Assembly: GCF_042677145.1 (NCBI RefSeq)
Contig: NZ_JBHTIT010000001.1
Location: 1,550,001 to 1,614,000, forward strand
Direction: 5' to 3'
DNA from: Perlucidibaca wandonensis
Lineage (GTDB): Bacteria > Pseudomonadota > Gammaproteobacteria > Pseudomonadales > Moraxellaceae
Length of the DNA stretch: 64,000 nt
Part shown: in pieces, positions 22,815 through 31,897 of the stretch
Layout: each line of letters opens with the position of its first letter
Numbering within the stretch: position 1 is the first letter of the stretch
The notes under the pieces: generated by a model
Told to the model about the DNA's origin: nothing
Databases searched by the model: none
Seen by the model: only the letters and a program-made list of their open reading frames with translations
Translations under genes and position numbers: made by a program

Positions 22815-25079
22815 ATGGATGAGGCACTGCGTAAGGCGGCTCTGGACTATCACGAGTTTCCCCAGCCCGGCAAAATCAACGTCACGCCAAGCAAGCAGCT
22901 GGTCAACCAGCGCGACTTGGCCTTGGCTTACTCGCCCGGTGTCGCGGCACCTTGCGAAGAAATCCAGCGTGACCCATCCACTGTTTCGCGCTACACGGCT
23001 CGTGGCAACCTCGTCGCCGTCATCACTAACGGCACTGCGGTGCTCGGTCTTGGCGATATTGGTCCTTTAGCCTCAAAACCAGTCATGGAAGGCAAGGGTG
23101 TTCTCTTTAAAAAATTCGCCGGCATCGACGTTTTCGATATCGAGATCAATGAGCGCGACCCCGACAAACTCGTCGACATCATCGCGTCATTAGAACCCAC
23201 ATTCGGTGGCATCAATCTCGAAGATATCAAAGCACCTGAGTGTTTCTATATCGAGAAAAAGCTGCGCGAACGCTGCAAAATCCCTGTATTTCACGATGAC
23301 CAGCACGGTACATCGATCATCGTTGGCGCGGGCTTATTGAACGCCCTACTGCTATCGAAGAAAAAAATCGAAGACATCAAAATCATCTGTTCAGGTGCCG
23401 GCGCTGCCGCAATCTCCTGCCTGAATTTGCTGGTGTCGTTGGGCGCAACCCGCAGCAATATTTTCGTGATCGACTCTAAAGGCGTCGTTCATAGCGGTCG
23501 TAGCAACCTAGACGCTAGCAAACAAGCTTATGCTCAAGATACTGATGCCCGCACCTTGGCCGATGTATTCCCCGGCGCAGACATGTTCTTGGGTCTTTCA
23601 ACTGCAGGCATCGTTACGCAAGACATGGTCAAAGAAATGGCGGCGGACCCGATCATTTTCGCCTTGGCCAACCCAACTCCAGAAATTTTGCCAGAGCTTG
23701 CGAAAGCTGTGCGCCCAGATGCCATCATCGCAACTGGACGCTCGGACTACCCAAATCAGGTCAATAACGCTCTCTGCTTCCCGTATATTTTCCGTGGCGC
23801 ACTCGACTCTGGCGCGACCACAGTCAACGAAGAGATGAAAATCGCCTGCGTCCATGCCATCTCTAAAATGGCGCATGTGGAATCGTCTGACTCTGCCGCC
23901 TACAGTGGTTCGCCCAGTAGCTTTGGCCGCGAATACCTGATTCCAGGCCCGCTAGATCCGCGCCTAATCATGGCTATCGCTCCCGCAGTTGCACAGGCGG
24001 CGATGGACTCCGGTGTTGCCACTCGACCCATCACCGACTTCGCGGCTTATCGTCAACGCCTGTCTGAGTTTGTCTATAACTCAGCATTCTTGATGAAGCC
24101 CGTGTTTGCTGCTGCGAAAGCATCGCCCAAGCGTATTGCTTACTGCGAAGGTGAAGATCCTCGCGTGCTACGTGCTGCGCAAATCGCTGTTGATGAAGGC
24201 ATCGCCTTCCCCGTACTGATTGGCCGCACCAGCGACATCAATGACCAAATCAAGGCGCTAGGCTTACGTATTCGCCCTGGCCACGATGTTGAAATTGTCG
24301 ATCAAGACAATATCGCGCGCTACGAAGAGTTCTGGAAACACTATCTATCATTGATGGAACGCCGCGGCATTGGCCAAGAATTAGCCATGCGCGAAGTACG
24401 TCGCCGTACCACGTTGATTGGTTCGCTACTCGTCCATTTCGGCGATGTTGATGGCATGATTTGTGGCACCTTCGCGAACTATGATCTTCACTTACGTTAT
24501 GTCAGCCGAATTGTTGGCTTGTCTGATGACGCGCAAAACTATGCAGCGCTCAATGTGCTCATGCTGCAAGACATGACGCTGTTTATTACTGACACGTATG
24601 TCAATCCAGACCCTACCGCTGAGCAGCTCGTTGACATCACGCTTAAGGCCGCTGAAGTCGTGCGAAACTTTGGTCTAACACCAAAAGTAGCGCTGTTATC
24701 ACACTCCAATTTCGGCACTGATGACAATCCAAGCGCACGTAAAATGCGTGAGGCTTTTGCCCTACTAAGAGAACGCGCGCCGGACTTAGAGGTTGATGGT
24801 GAGATGCATGGTGATGCTGCGCTAAATGAACATATTCGCAACAAGGTTTTGCCAAACTCGCGTTTGAAAGGCCCTGCGAATCTGCTCATCATGCCTAACT
24901 TAGATGCCGCCAATATCGCCTTTAACCTGCTGAAAACATCCAGCGGCAATGGCGTAACGATTGGTCCAATCTTGCTCGGCGCTCGCCGTCCGGTACACAT
25001 CTTGACGCCAACATCGACAGTGCGCCGCATCGTCAACATGACAGCGGTAACCGTCGCCGAAGCCTCGCTGCGTATCTAA
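22815..25079 (+). CDS. maeB: NADP-dependent malic enzyme with phosphotransacetylase-like C-terminal domain
   Basis: A 754-residue two-domain protein. Residues 1-420 form the malic enzyme: KQLVNQRDLALAYSPGVAAPCEEI, GNLVAVITNGTAVLGLGDIGP, the metal site in FHDDQHGTSIIVGAGLLNAL, and the Rossmann fold IICSGAGAAAISCLNLLVSLG. Residues 430-754 resemble phosphate acetyltransferase (RIAYCEGEDPRVLRAAQIAVDEG, LRAPDLEVDGEMHGDAAL), a regulatory domain without proven catalytic role in MaeB. It decarboxylates malate to pyruvate with NADPH. It is a single gene with its own promoter, ending 10 bases before a convergent gene. Confidence 0.97.
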   Translation: MDEALRKAALDYHEFPQPGKINVTPSKQLVNQRDLALAYSPGVAAPCEEIQRDPSTVSRYTARGNLVAVITNGTAVLGLGDIGPLASKPVMEGKGVLFKKFAGIDVFDIEINERDPDKLVDIIASLEPTFGGINLEDIKAPECFYIEKKLRERCKIPVFHDDQHGTSIIVGAGLLNALLLSKKKIEDIKIICSGAGAAAISCLNLLVSLGATRSNIFVIDSKGVVHSGRSNLDASKQAYAQDTDARTLADVFPGADMFLGLSTAGIVTQDMVKEMAADPIIFALANPTPEILPELAKAVRPDAIIATGRSDYPNQVNNALCFPYIFRGALDSGATTVNEEMKIACVHAISKMAHVESSDSAAYSGSPSSFGREYLIPGPLDPRLIMAIAPAVAQAAMDSGVATRPITDFAAYRQRLSEFVYNSAFLMKPVFAAAKASPKRIAYCEGEDPRVLRAAQIAVDEGIAFPVLIGRTSDINDQIKALGLRIRPGHDVEIVDQDNIARYEEFWKHYLSLMERRGIGQELAMREVRRRTTLIGSLLVHFGDVDGMICGTFANYDLHLRYVSRIVGLSDDAQNYAALNVLMLQDMTLFITDTYVNPDPTAEQLVDITLKAAEVVRNFGLTPKVALLSHSNFGTDDNPSARKMREAFALLRERAPDLEVDGEMHGDAALNEHIRNKVLPNSRLKGPANLLIMPNLDAANIAFNLLKTSSGNGVTIGPILLGARRPVHILTPTSTVRRIVNMTAVTVAEASLRI

Positions 25080-25089
25080 CGCACAGGCC

Positions 25090-26091
25090 TTAAGGCAGCA
25101 CGGTTTGCAGCAAGCATTGCTCGCTACGTAAATCGATATACGCCTGCTCACTGCCCCTCGGGTAGATGCGCAGGCGTAAGCTGGCAAATGGCGTGACACG
25201 CAAGGTGCGCGCCAACCAGCGATTTCTCTCATCCTCTAATGCTAGCCACGGCGTAATGCGCGGATTGCCGCCATCGGCGTGAATATGCAGACGGAAATCG
25301 TCGTTAACTAGCGTTGCCATCCAGCGATAATCAGCAAACTCTGGTGCATCCGTCGTGGCATTCGGCATCCAGCGATCGAAACAATAGTCTCGACCACCAA
25401 CACTGACTTGCGCTTGCGCAATGGTTAATGGCGCACGCCGTCCTAGCGCTGGCGCCAGCCATTGCCCCATGGCAACTACGCTAGCTTTGGTCTGGCCATC
25501 GAAATTGACGCATTGCAGTTGCGCGCTGCCCATGGCGGCAAGGCGGCTATGGCACTGCCATTGACCACCTTCAGCACGGCCATCGAGGATTAAAGGCGAT
25601 GCGCCGGTTTTGCTCGGTGGCGTAATTTGCCAATGGCCATCTCGGGTGTGAGCTTGGGCTTTAAGCGCGCCCAATGGGCTGCGCAAAATGCTGCGCTTCG
25701 GCACCTGCAAGACACTGCTGCTAGTGGTTAGCGCTTGGCCATCAGTGCCGAAAAAGCGGGCTCGTTGCAGACCATCACGCTCGCTTAAAAAGCTGCCTGA
25801 TGGCCAGCTATGCTCGGTCGTGGCCCAATCGCCACGCTCACGCCAGCGCAATAGGTTAGCACCAACTAGGCGGCGTTCATCGTGCAGGCAATGCACACGC
25901 GGCTGGCCATCGCGAGAAAACAATGCCAAGGCCACGCGTAATTGTGCTTGTCGGCGCAAGGGGTGAATCGCAGTGTATTGCTGTAGCCAATAAGCGGTGT
26001 CAGTGGTGGAGTTTAAGCCCCAGCGTACATGCTCATCGAAGCCGCCAAGCCAAGCCGGTTGCTTGGCGGGCAGAGAATCTGTTGCAGTCAT
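25090..26091 (-). CDS. uncharacterised 333-residue protein
   Basis: I do not recognise this protein. It has no signal peptide or membrane helix. It is rich in Trp, Arg and Gln, and is probably mostly beta strand (alternating runs such as LTIAQAQVSVGGRDYCFDRW, DYRWMATLVNDDFRLHIHAD and ASLRLRIYPRGSEQAYIDL). A lipocalin-like or beta-sandwich fold is possible, but I can name no family. Its ATG overlaps by one base the stop of the upstream probable outer-membrane gene (TAATG), so the two genes are very likely cotranscribed and perhaps functionally linked. It is convergent with maeB. Confidence 0.7.
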   Translation of the reverse strand: MTATDSLPAKQPAWLGGFDEHVRWGLNSTTDTAYWLQQYTAIHPLRRQAQLRVALALFSRDGQPRVHCLHDERRLVGANLLRWRERGDWATTEHSWPSGSFLSERDGLQRARFFGTDGQALTTSSSVLQVPKRSILRSPLGALKAQAHTRDGHWQITPPSKTGASPLILDGRAEGGQWQCHSRLAAMGSAQLQCVNFDGQTKASVVAMGQWLAPALGRRAPLTIAQAQVSVGGRDYCFDRWMPNATTDAPEFADYRWMATLVNDDFRLHIHADGGNPRITPWLALEDERNRWLARTLRVTPFASLRLRIYPRGSEQAYIDLRSEQCLLQTVLP

Positions 26092-27098
26092 TAACGATCA
26101 TCTAAGCTAGGAAAAAAAGCTACCCGCTCTGGCTTATCACGGCGCTGGTGGCCGAAATGCACCTCAAGTCGCAGGGTCAATGACGGTAGCGTATCCCAAT
26201 CTCGATCACGCGTCTGCGTTAGCCGTGGCTCAACTTCGTAAAACAGCCAGTCGCGTAAAAACTGCTGGCGATAGCGCACCCATGCATAGCGCGAACGCTC
26301 TTGCCAGCTCTCGCTTACACCCTCTTGCCCGACACCAAAGGCCGCACTGCTTTCCGTGCTAAGCCCTCGGCTAAGGACAGCACCTCGCGACCAAAATGCG
26401 CCATCAACGTCATTTTCTTGTTGGAAATCTAACTGGTGATAGAGTGAAAAAACGCTGTTGTCTTGCATGGCATGGCTGTAGTCAATGCTATTGATGGCGC
26501 GCACTTTTTCCTTAGCGCCGTAGCGCAGGCTTTGTGCAAAGCGCACCTGATCATCTGGCGTAATGGCATAGGAAGTTGCAAAGCGACCGCGCACAAAAAG
26601 ATCAGGGCCTGAACGCACACCCGCATCGGTCTCAATACGCATGCGCTCTAAGTTCAAGACTAGCCAGCGCAGCGCTAGAACTGACTCATTGACACTAGGA
26701 ATGCTGCGTAGAGAGCTGGTTTCTTTGCTCTCATCTTCAAACACTAGCGATAGGCGTTTGCTTAATCGTGGCAATGCAACTTGCGCACGCAAGCGCAGAG
26801 CAGCGGTTAAATCACCCTTATCATCGACGGTGAATTCAGAAATGGCGCGCAAGGCTATTGATGCGCTGTCATCCATATCGGCATGACCTAGCCAATCATC
26901 GAACCAGCGCACGCTCGACTGCGCTCGCAGCTCAACAAGGCAATGCGGATAGTCTGCCCAACCTAGCAAGTCACCAGCGCTATCACGCGCAATACAGGGC
27001 TCAGACTCAATGCTTGGCGCGAAGTCTGCGGCATAGGCCGGCGACTGCGCAGAGAGCAGCAGCGAGAAGCCAATTAGCCATTGTTGTAGAGTTTTCAC
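26091..27098 (-). CDS. probable outer-membrane protein of unknown function
   Basis: A 335-residue protein with a clear signal peptide (MKTLQQWLIGFSLLLSAQSPAYA-ADF). The mature part shows alternating amphipathic strands and aromatic/Arg patches, and ends in SLTLRLEVHFGHQRRDK, so it looks like a beta-barrel or outer-membrane-associated protein. The domain order (RWFDDWLG..., LRLRAQVALPRLSKRLSLVFED..., a middle of paired strands, and a final YEVEPRLTQTRDRDWDTLPSLTLRLEV) resembles a conserved uncharacterised gammaproteobacterial family as I recall it, but no function is known. It lies downstream of an acyl-CoA dehydrogenase on the same strand and upstream of another unknown gene. Confidence 0.75.
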   Translation of the reverse strand: MKTLQQWLIGFSLLLSAQSPAYAADFAPSIESEPCIARDSAGDLLGWADYPHCLVELRAQSSVRWFDDWLGHADMDDSASIALRAISEFTVDDKGDLTAALRLRAQVALPRLSKRLSLVFEDESKETSSLRSIPSVNESVLALRWLVLNLERMRIETDAGVRSGPDLFVRGRFATSYAITPDDQVRFAQSLRYGAKEKVRAINSIDYSHAMQDNSVFSLYHQLDFQQENDVDGAFWSRGAVLSRGLSTESSAAFGVGQEGVSESWQERSRYAWVRYRQQFLRDWLFYEVEPRLTQTRDRDWDTLPSLTLRLEVHFGHQRRDKPERVAFFPSLDDR

Positions 27099-27211
27099 GA
27101 CTGTCCCTCCCAGTGGACTGCCTAATGTCAGGCTGTCACACCGAGAGCTCAGTTTCCAGTGGCAATTACAGTAGTTAAGTTACTGAATAGTGACTAAAAA
27201 GTAGCCATTAT

Positions 27212-28990
27212 TCAGAAGCTCTCAGCACTCAATGCCATTAGTGGTGCGGCTCCGCCTCGCACTAGGGCCAAGCGCATCTCTAGCTCCGGTAACATTCGGC
27301 TATAGAAAAATGCACCAACACGGCGTTTATCGGCGTAGAAGTCATCGGTCTTACCTTGCGATGCCTGCAGCATCATCAGCCACATATGCGCATAGCAAAG
27401 CAGGCCAAAGGCGTGCAGGAAGTCTACGGCCGCAGCATTAACTTCATCTGCGTTTTGCGCACTAGCGGCAATCAGATCATCCGTTGCCTGAGCAATTGCA
27501 TCGGCGGCATCGGCAGTCGCTTGCGCCATAGCGCTCAAGCCTGTGTCGCCCTGCACTTGGGCAATAAGTTCACGTACTTCGGTCAGATAGCCATGGACAA
27601 ACGCACCACGGTTTTTCACTAATTTACGACCGACCAAATCCATGGCCTGAACGCCATTGGTACCTTCATAAATTTGCGCAATACGAGTGTCGCGAACCAG
27701 CTGCTCCATACCCCATTCGCGCACATAACCGTGGCCGCCAAAGACTTGCTGAGCATCGACACAAGCTTCAAAGGCTTTGTCGGTGAGGAAGGCTTTTGCC
27801 ACCGGCGTCATTAGGGCAACGCGATCAGCGGCCTGCGCACGCTCTTCAGTATCATCGCTGTATTTGGCGAGATCGAGATACTTCGAGACATACATGGCAA
27901 AGCAACGGCCAGCCTCATTATGCGCACGCACTTTAAGCAGCATACGGCGCACATCGGGATGCACCAAAATGCTATCGGCTGGCTTTTCGGGCTGAGTTGC
28001 ACCTTTAGCCGAGCGGCCTTGCAGGCGATCTTTAGCGTAAGCAGCGGCGTTTTGATAGGCCACTTCAGAGGCACCAATGCCTTGCAGGCCCATCGATAAG
28101 CGCTCGTAGTTCATCATCACAAACATCGCGGCCAAGCCTTGGTTCAGCTCACCGACCAGCCAGCCTTTGGCAGCGTCGAAGTTCATCACGCAAGTAGCCG
28201 AGGCTTTGATGCCCATTTTGTGTTCGATGCTGCCTGCCGACACGGGATTGCGAGCACCAACACTGCCGTCCTTATTGACCAAAAATTTCGGCACCACGAA
28301 TAGCGAAATACCTTTTGAGCCAGCGGGTGCATCAGGCAGTTTAGCCAATACCAAATGGATGATATTGCTGCTCAGGTCATGCTCGCCGCCGGTGATGAAA
28401 ATCTTTGTGCCAGTGATGTCGTATGAGCCATCAGCCTGCGGTACCGCTTTTGTTTTAATGATACCTAAGTCAGTGCCCGCATGTGGTTCGGTGAGGCACA
28501 TGGTGCCTGCCCATTCGCCGGTGTAAATCTTTGGCAAATAACGCTCATTAAGCTCATCGCTGGCGTGTTGCGACATCGCCAATGCTGCGCCAATACCCAG
28601 TAATGGATACAGCGCAAACGATGGGTTAGCGCCGAAAATAATCTCTTCAGTCATCACTGTGACCATTTTTGGCATGCCCTGACCACCCCAACGTGGGTCA
28701 GCGCCAAGACCAATCCAGCCGCCATCGCCGTATTGCGTGAAGGCTTCTTTGAAGCCGGCCGGCGTCGTCACTTTGCCATTGCTAAATACAGCACCCTCTT
28801 CATCGCCGCTACGGTTCAGTGGAAACACCACCTGTTCGTTAAATTTACCTGCCTCTTCGAGAATGGCATCGACAGTGTCGCGATCAACGACATCAGCGAG
28901 GGCCGGTAAGCGCGCCCAGAGGTCGGTGGCTTGAAAAACATCATCGAGGATAAATCGCATATCACGCAGCGGAGCTTTAAATACGGGCAT
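27212..28990 (-). CDS. acyl-CoA dehydrogenase (long C-terminal-domain type)
   Basis: A 592-residue FAD enzyme. It has the ACAD flavin segment MCLTEPHAGTDLGIIKTKA and FITGGEHDLSSNIIHLVLAKL, and the catalytic Glu in YEGTNGVQAMDLVGRKL (about residue 442). Residues 480-592 form an extra C-terminal domain, as in DmdC/AcdA-type dehydrogenases, which makes it longer than the usual 380-residue enzymes. It would oxidise an acyl-CoA to the 2-enoyl-CoA; chain length cannot be told. It is a paralogue of the gene at 29095-30882 (same length, same motifs, N-terminal MPVFKAPLRDMRFILDDVF against MAFQYKAPQRDMQFVMHDVL). Confidence 0.93.
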   Translation of the reverse strand: MPVFKAPLRDMRFILDDVFQATDLWARLPALADVVDRDTVDAILEEAGKFNEQVVFPLNRSGDEEGAVFSNGKVTTPAGFKEAFTQYGDGGWIGLGADPRWGGQGMPKMVTVMTEEIIFGANPSFALYPLLGIGAALAMSQHASDELNERYLPKIYTGEWAGTMCLTEPHAGTDLGIIKTKAVPQADGSYDITGTKIFITGGEHDLSSNIIHLVLAKLPDAPAGSKGISLFVVPKFLVNKDGSVGARNPVSAGSIEHKMGIKASATCVMNFDAAKGWLVGELNQGLAAMFVMMNYERLSMGLQGIGASEVAYQNAAAYAKDRLQGRSAKGATQPEKPADSILVHPDVRRMLLKVRAHNEAGRCFAMYVSKYLDLAKYSDDTEERAQAADRVALMTPVAKAFLTDKAFEACVDAQQVFGGHGYVREWGMEQLVRDTRIAQIYEGTNGVQAMDLVGRKLVKNRGAFVHGYLTEVRELIAQVQGDTGLSAMAQATADAADAIAQATDDLIAASAQNADEVNAAAVDFLHAFGLLCYAHMWLMMLQASQGKTDDFYADKRRVGAFFYSRMLPELEMRLALVRGGAAPLMALSAESF

Positions 28991-29049
28991 GGTGGCCTTC
29001 CTTCAATCATATCGACGCCGCCCAAGGAGGCAGCAATATAAAGACGAAA

Positions 29050-29065
29050 GCCCGCATCTGCGGGC
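29050..29065 (-). terminator. terminator between the two acyl-CoA dehydrogenase genes
   Basis: A GCCCGC stem at 29050-29055 and 29060-29065 with loop ATCT. On the minus strand it is followed by TTTCGTCTTT, a T-rich tail, just after the stop of the upstream paralogue. It implies the downstream paralogue has at least partly its own expression. Confidence 0.75.
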
Positions 29066-29094
29066 CCTCGTTCACTTACAGCATGTGTGCAACT

Positions 29095-30882
29095 TTAGAA
29101 CGCGAACGCTTCCGAGTCCATTTGCATTAGTACATCACCACCAGTTTCGATAATGGCGGCATGTGACTTGGTGCGTGGCAACAGTTTTTGGAAGTAGAAC
29201 TGTGCGGTTTTGATTTTCGCTTGATAGAACGCGGCATCGCCGTCGCCTGCAGCCAGTTTTGACTGTGCGACTTGCGCCATCCATGCCCACAAGTAAGCCA
29301 AGGTGGCATAGCCCGAGAACATCATGTAGTCGACCGCAGCAGCACCGGCTTCGTTCGGGTTTTGCATGGCCTTCATGCCGATCTTCATGGTCAGATCGCC
29401 CCACTCTTTGTTCACAGCAACTAGCGGCTCAATGAACTGTGCCATCTCAGCGTTGTCATTGTTGGCTTCGCAGAACTTGTGCACGATTTTAGTGAAGTTA
29501 CGCAGCATAGCGCCTTGTGACTGCAACACTTTACGGCCAAGCAGGTCGAGCGCTTGGATTTGTGTGGTGCCTTCATAGAGCAAAGCAATACGCGTATCGC
29601 GAACGATTTGCTCCATACCCCATTCGCGCACGAAACCATGGCCACCGTAGACTTGAACACCGTGGTTAGCTGCTTCGTAACCCGTTTCAGTTAAGAATGC
29701 TTTTGCGATTGGTGTTAGGAATGACATCAAGTCATCGGCTTGTTTTTTCGCGTCTGCGTCATCTGAGCCGTTGAGTAAGTCGGTCTGAGTCGATAGCCAG
29801 TAGCAAAGCAAACGACCACCTTCAGCAAAGGCTTTTTGCGTCAGCAACATTTGGCGCACTGCAGGATGCACGATAATTGGATCGGCTTCTTGCTCTGGAG
29901 CAGCTGGGCCAGTTAACGCACGCATGGCGGTACGGTCGCGAGCATATTCCAAAGCACCTTGGAATGAACCTTCGGCAGCAGCCAAGCCTTGCACGGCGGT
30001 ACCGATGCGGGCAACGTTCATGAAAGTGAACATGCAGTTCAAGCCACGATTGGGTGGGCCAATTAGGAAGCCTTTAGCGCCATCAAAGTTCATCACGCAA
30101 GTAGCGGAGGCCTTGATACCCATTTTGTGTTCGATTGAGCCACAAGCCACAGTATTGCGAGTGCCATCGGGCATGAACTTAGGCACGATGAACAGCGAAA
30201 TACCTTTAGTGCCTTTTGGTGCATCGGGCAGGCGGGCGAGCGTAATGTGAATAATGTTTTCTGCAAGATCATGCTCGCCGGCAGAGATGAAAATCTTCGT
30301 GCCAGTAACATTATAGCTGCCATCGGCATTAGGTTCAGCTTTGGTGCGAATCAGACCTAAGTCAGAGCCGGCGTGCGATTCAGTCAAGCACATGGTGCCA
30401 GTCCACTCGCCTGATACCAGCTTAGTCAAATAAGTTTCTTTTTGCTCCGGCGTGCCGTGTGCTTCGACTGTGTTGATAGCGCCGTGCGATAAGCCCGGGT
30501 ACATACCAAATGACCAGTTTGCCGTGCCCATCATTTCGCTCATAGCGATACCGATGGTCGGTGGCAAGCCTTGGCCACCATGACCCTCTTCGGCTGACAA
30601 CGAGCCGAAGCCAAGCTCAACGTATTTGGCATAAGCTTCTTTAAAGCCTTTAGGTGTGGTCACCACGCCATTGTCGAAATGACAGCCTTCTTCGTCGCCG
30701 GAGCGATTGATTGGCGCTAACTCGCCTTCGCAGAACTGGGCGCCGGCTTCCACGATGCTATCGATTAGCTCGCGGTTGGTTTCGCTAAATTTTGGCAGGC
30801 TGGCGTAGAGGCTTTCTAAGCCCAGCACATCGTGCATTACAAACTGCATGTCGCGTTGTGGCGCTTTGTATTGAAAAGCCAT
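29095..30882 (-). CDS. acyl-CoA dehydrogenase (long C-terminal-domain type), paralogue
   Basis: A 595-residue acyl-CoA dehydrogenase with the same layout as its neighbour. The flavin motif is MCLTESHAGSDLGLIRTKA, then FISAGEHDLAENIIHITLARL, and the catalytic Glu437 in LLYEGTTQIQALDLLGRKVL. The C-terminal domain ends in DVLMQMDSEAFAF. Identical segments between the two (for example SIEHKMGIKASATCVMNFD) point to an old tandem duplication, with divergence that suggests different chain lengths or substrates. Its upstream region holds a cluster of CACTGTA-type repeats. Beta-oxidation of fatty or aromatic acids is the inferred role. Confidence 0.93.
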   Translation of the reverse strand: MAFQYKAPQRDMQFVMHDVLGLESLYASLPKFSETNRELIDSIVEAGAQFCEGELAPINRSGDEEGCHFDNGVVTTPKGFKEAYAKYVELGFGSLSAEEGHGGQGLPPTIGIAMSEMMGTANWSFGMYPGLSHGAINTVEAHGTPEQKETYLTKLVSGEWTGTMCLTESHAGSDLGLIRTKAEPNADGSYNVTGTKIFISAGEHDLAENIIHITLARLPDAPKGTKGISLFIVPKFMPDGTRNTVACGSIEHKMGIKASATCVMNFDGAKGFLIGPPNRGLNCMFTFMNVARIGTAVQGLAAAEGSFQGALEYARDRTAMRALTGPAAPEQEADPIIVHPAVRQMLLTQKAFAEGGRLLCYWLSTQTDLLNGSDDADAKKQADDLMSFLTPIAKAFLTETGYEAANHGVQVYGGHGFVREWGMEQIVRDTRIALLYEGTTQIQALDLLGRKVLQSQGAMLRNFTKIVHKFCEANNDNAEMAQFIEPLVAVNKEWGDLTMKIGMKAMQNPNEAGAAAVDYMMFSGYATLAYLWAWMAQVAQSKLAAGDGDAAFYQAKIKTAQFYFQKLLPRTKSHAAIIETGGDVLMQMDSEAFAF

Positions 30883-30989
30883 GAGTTATTCCTTTGTGTG
30901 TGCGGTGCAAGAAGCACAGCATAGGGTTTTATTTAACAGGCTATAGAGCAAAAAATACGCTTAAAACACAAGCAGCTCTGGCCTGAGGT

Positions 30990-31121
30990 CTACACAGTGT
31001 AGTAAAGATTCCGTCAATCACACAGTGCGATATGTGACCGACCATTCACGCTTTCTGTAATTCACTGTATTAACGACAAACTCAGTGTATTCACTTCATT
31101 GTCCTACTTTCGCTAGGACAA
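30990..31121. promoter_or_regulatory. cluster of repeated CACAGTG/CACTGTA motifs and inverted repeats
   Basis: In the 258-base gap upstream of the acyl-CoA dehydrogenase and downstream of bioD I see a perfect odd palindrome CTACAC-A-GTGTAG (30990-31002), CACAGTG again at 31021-31027, CACTGTATT (31063-31071) and CAGTGTATT (31083-31091). Then comes an 8-bp inverted repeat TTGTCCTA...TAGGACAA (31099-31121). The TACACTG core occurs in both directions. This looks like a regulator-binding region for the minus-strand dehydrogenase, while the last repeat may also end the bioD transcript. No known operator consensus fits. Confidence 0.5.
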
Positions 31122-31140
31122 AGGCTGGTCATTTCGTCTA

Positions 31141-31842
31141 TTACTGACTGCTCGGTCGTGCTTTAAGGCTTAGAGATGTCAAGTCTAGATGGCTAGCGGC
31201 CGTTTTCGCATCGCTCTCTGGCGCCCAAGGTAAAACGCCCAAACATGGCGCAGGCAGCCAGCGCTTGAGGGTTTCGATATTGTCATCGAGCTTGAGCATA
31301 TCGGGCTCAATAACATTGGCGACCCATCCAACCAAGCGCAGGCCATCCTTCAAAATCGCCTCGGCAGATAAAAATGCGGCGTTGAGCGCACCTAAGCGCA
31401 TGCCGACGACCAAAATTACTGGCACGCCTAAGGCCCTCGGCAAGCCACTGAGCATCTCGCGGTCATTAATAGGCACGCGCCAACCGCCAGCACCTTCTAT
31501 TAAAGCAAGATCGGCACGATGACTTAGGCTGCCACGGCAAAAGCCCGAAAGCTGACTGATGCTTAAGCGCCGACCAGCCTCAGCAGCGGCCAAGTGCGGT
31601 GCGCAGGCTACCGGCAATGCAATCGGATTGACCTCTTCATAGCTGAGCTTGATGCTGCTCGCTGCCTGCAAGGCTAGGGCATCGCTATTGCGTAGGCCAT
31701 CGACCGTGGCTTCACAACCGGCGGCCACGGGCTTGAGGCCGAGCGTGCTAAAGCCAGCTTGATTTGCGGCATTAAGCATCGCGACCGCGACATAAGTTTT
31801 ACCGATGTCGGTGTCTGTGCCAGTGATGAAAAATGCCGCCAT
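31141..31842 (-). CDS. bioD: dethiobiotin synthetase
   Basis: A 233-residue P-loop enzyme. Its N-terminal Walker A variant is FFITGTDTDIGKTYVAVAML, followed by GLKPVAAGCE, NPIALPVACAPHLAAAEAGR and the EGAGGWRVPIND segment, the usual BioD order. It closes the ureido ring of DAPA with CO2 and ATP. GGAG precedes the ATG (31842). It is the last gene of the bio cluster, 55 bases after bioC. No bioA follows, so the aminotransferase must be encoded elsewhere, as in Pseudomonas. Confidence 0.95.
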   Translation of the reverse strand: MAAFFITGTDTDIGKTYVAVAMLNAANQAGFSTLGLKPVAAGCEATVDGLRNSDALALQAASSIKLSYEEVNPIALPVACAPHLAAAEAGRRLSISQLSGFCRGSLSHRADLALIEGAGGWRVPINDREMLSGLPRALGVPVILVVGMRLGALNAAFLSAEAILKDGLRLVGWVANVIEPDMLKLDDNIETLKRWLPAPCLGVLPWAPESDAKTAASHLDLTSLSLKARPSSQ

Positions 31843-31897
31843 GCCTTACTCCTGATTACTTTCGGTTTTCAACATGCAGCAAGCCAAAGTAGGCCGA

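Noticed and set aside
24539..25039. 166-residue minus-strand frame opposite maeB
   Set aside because: Mirrors the malic enzyme coding region; composition (Ser/Arg-rich) is that of a shadow frame.
26042..26070. Inverted repeat CCGCCAAGC...GCTTGGCGG
   Set aside because: It lies within the start of the 333-residue gene and no T tract follows; probably codon usage rather than a terminator.
31018..31037. TCACA-N10-TGTGA inverted repeat as possible CRP site
   Set aside because: CRP sites are TGTGA-N6-TCACA; here the half-sites are reversed and the spacing is wrong.
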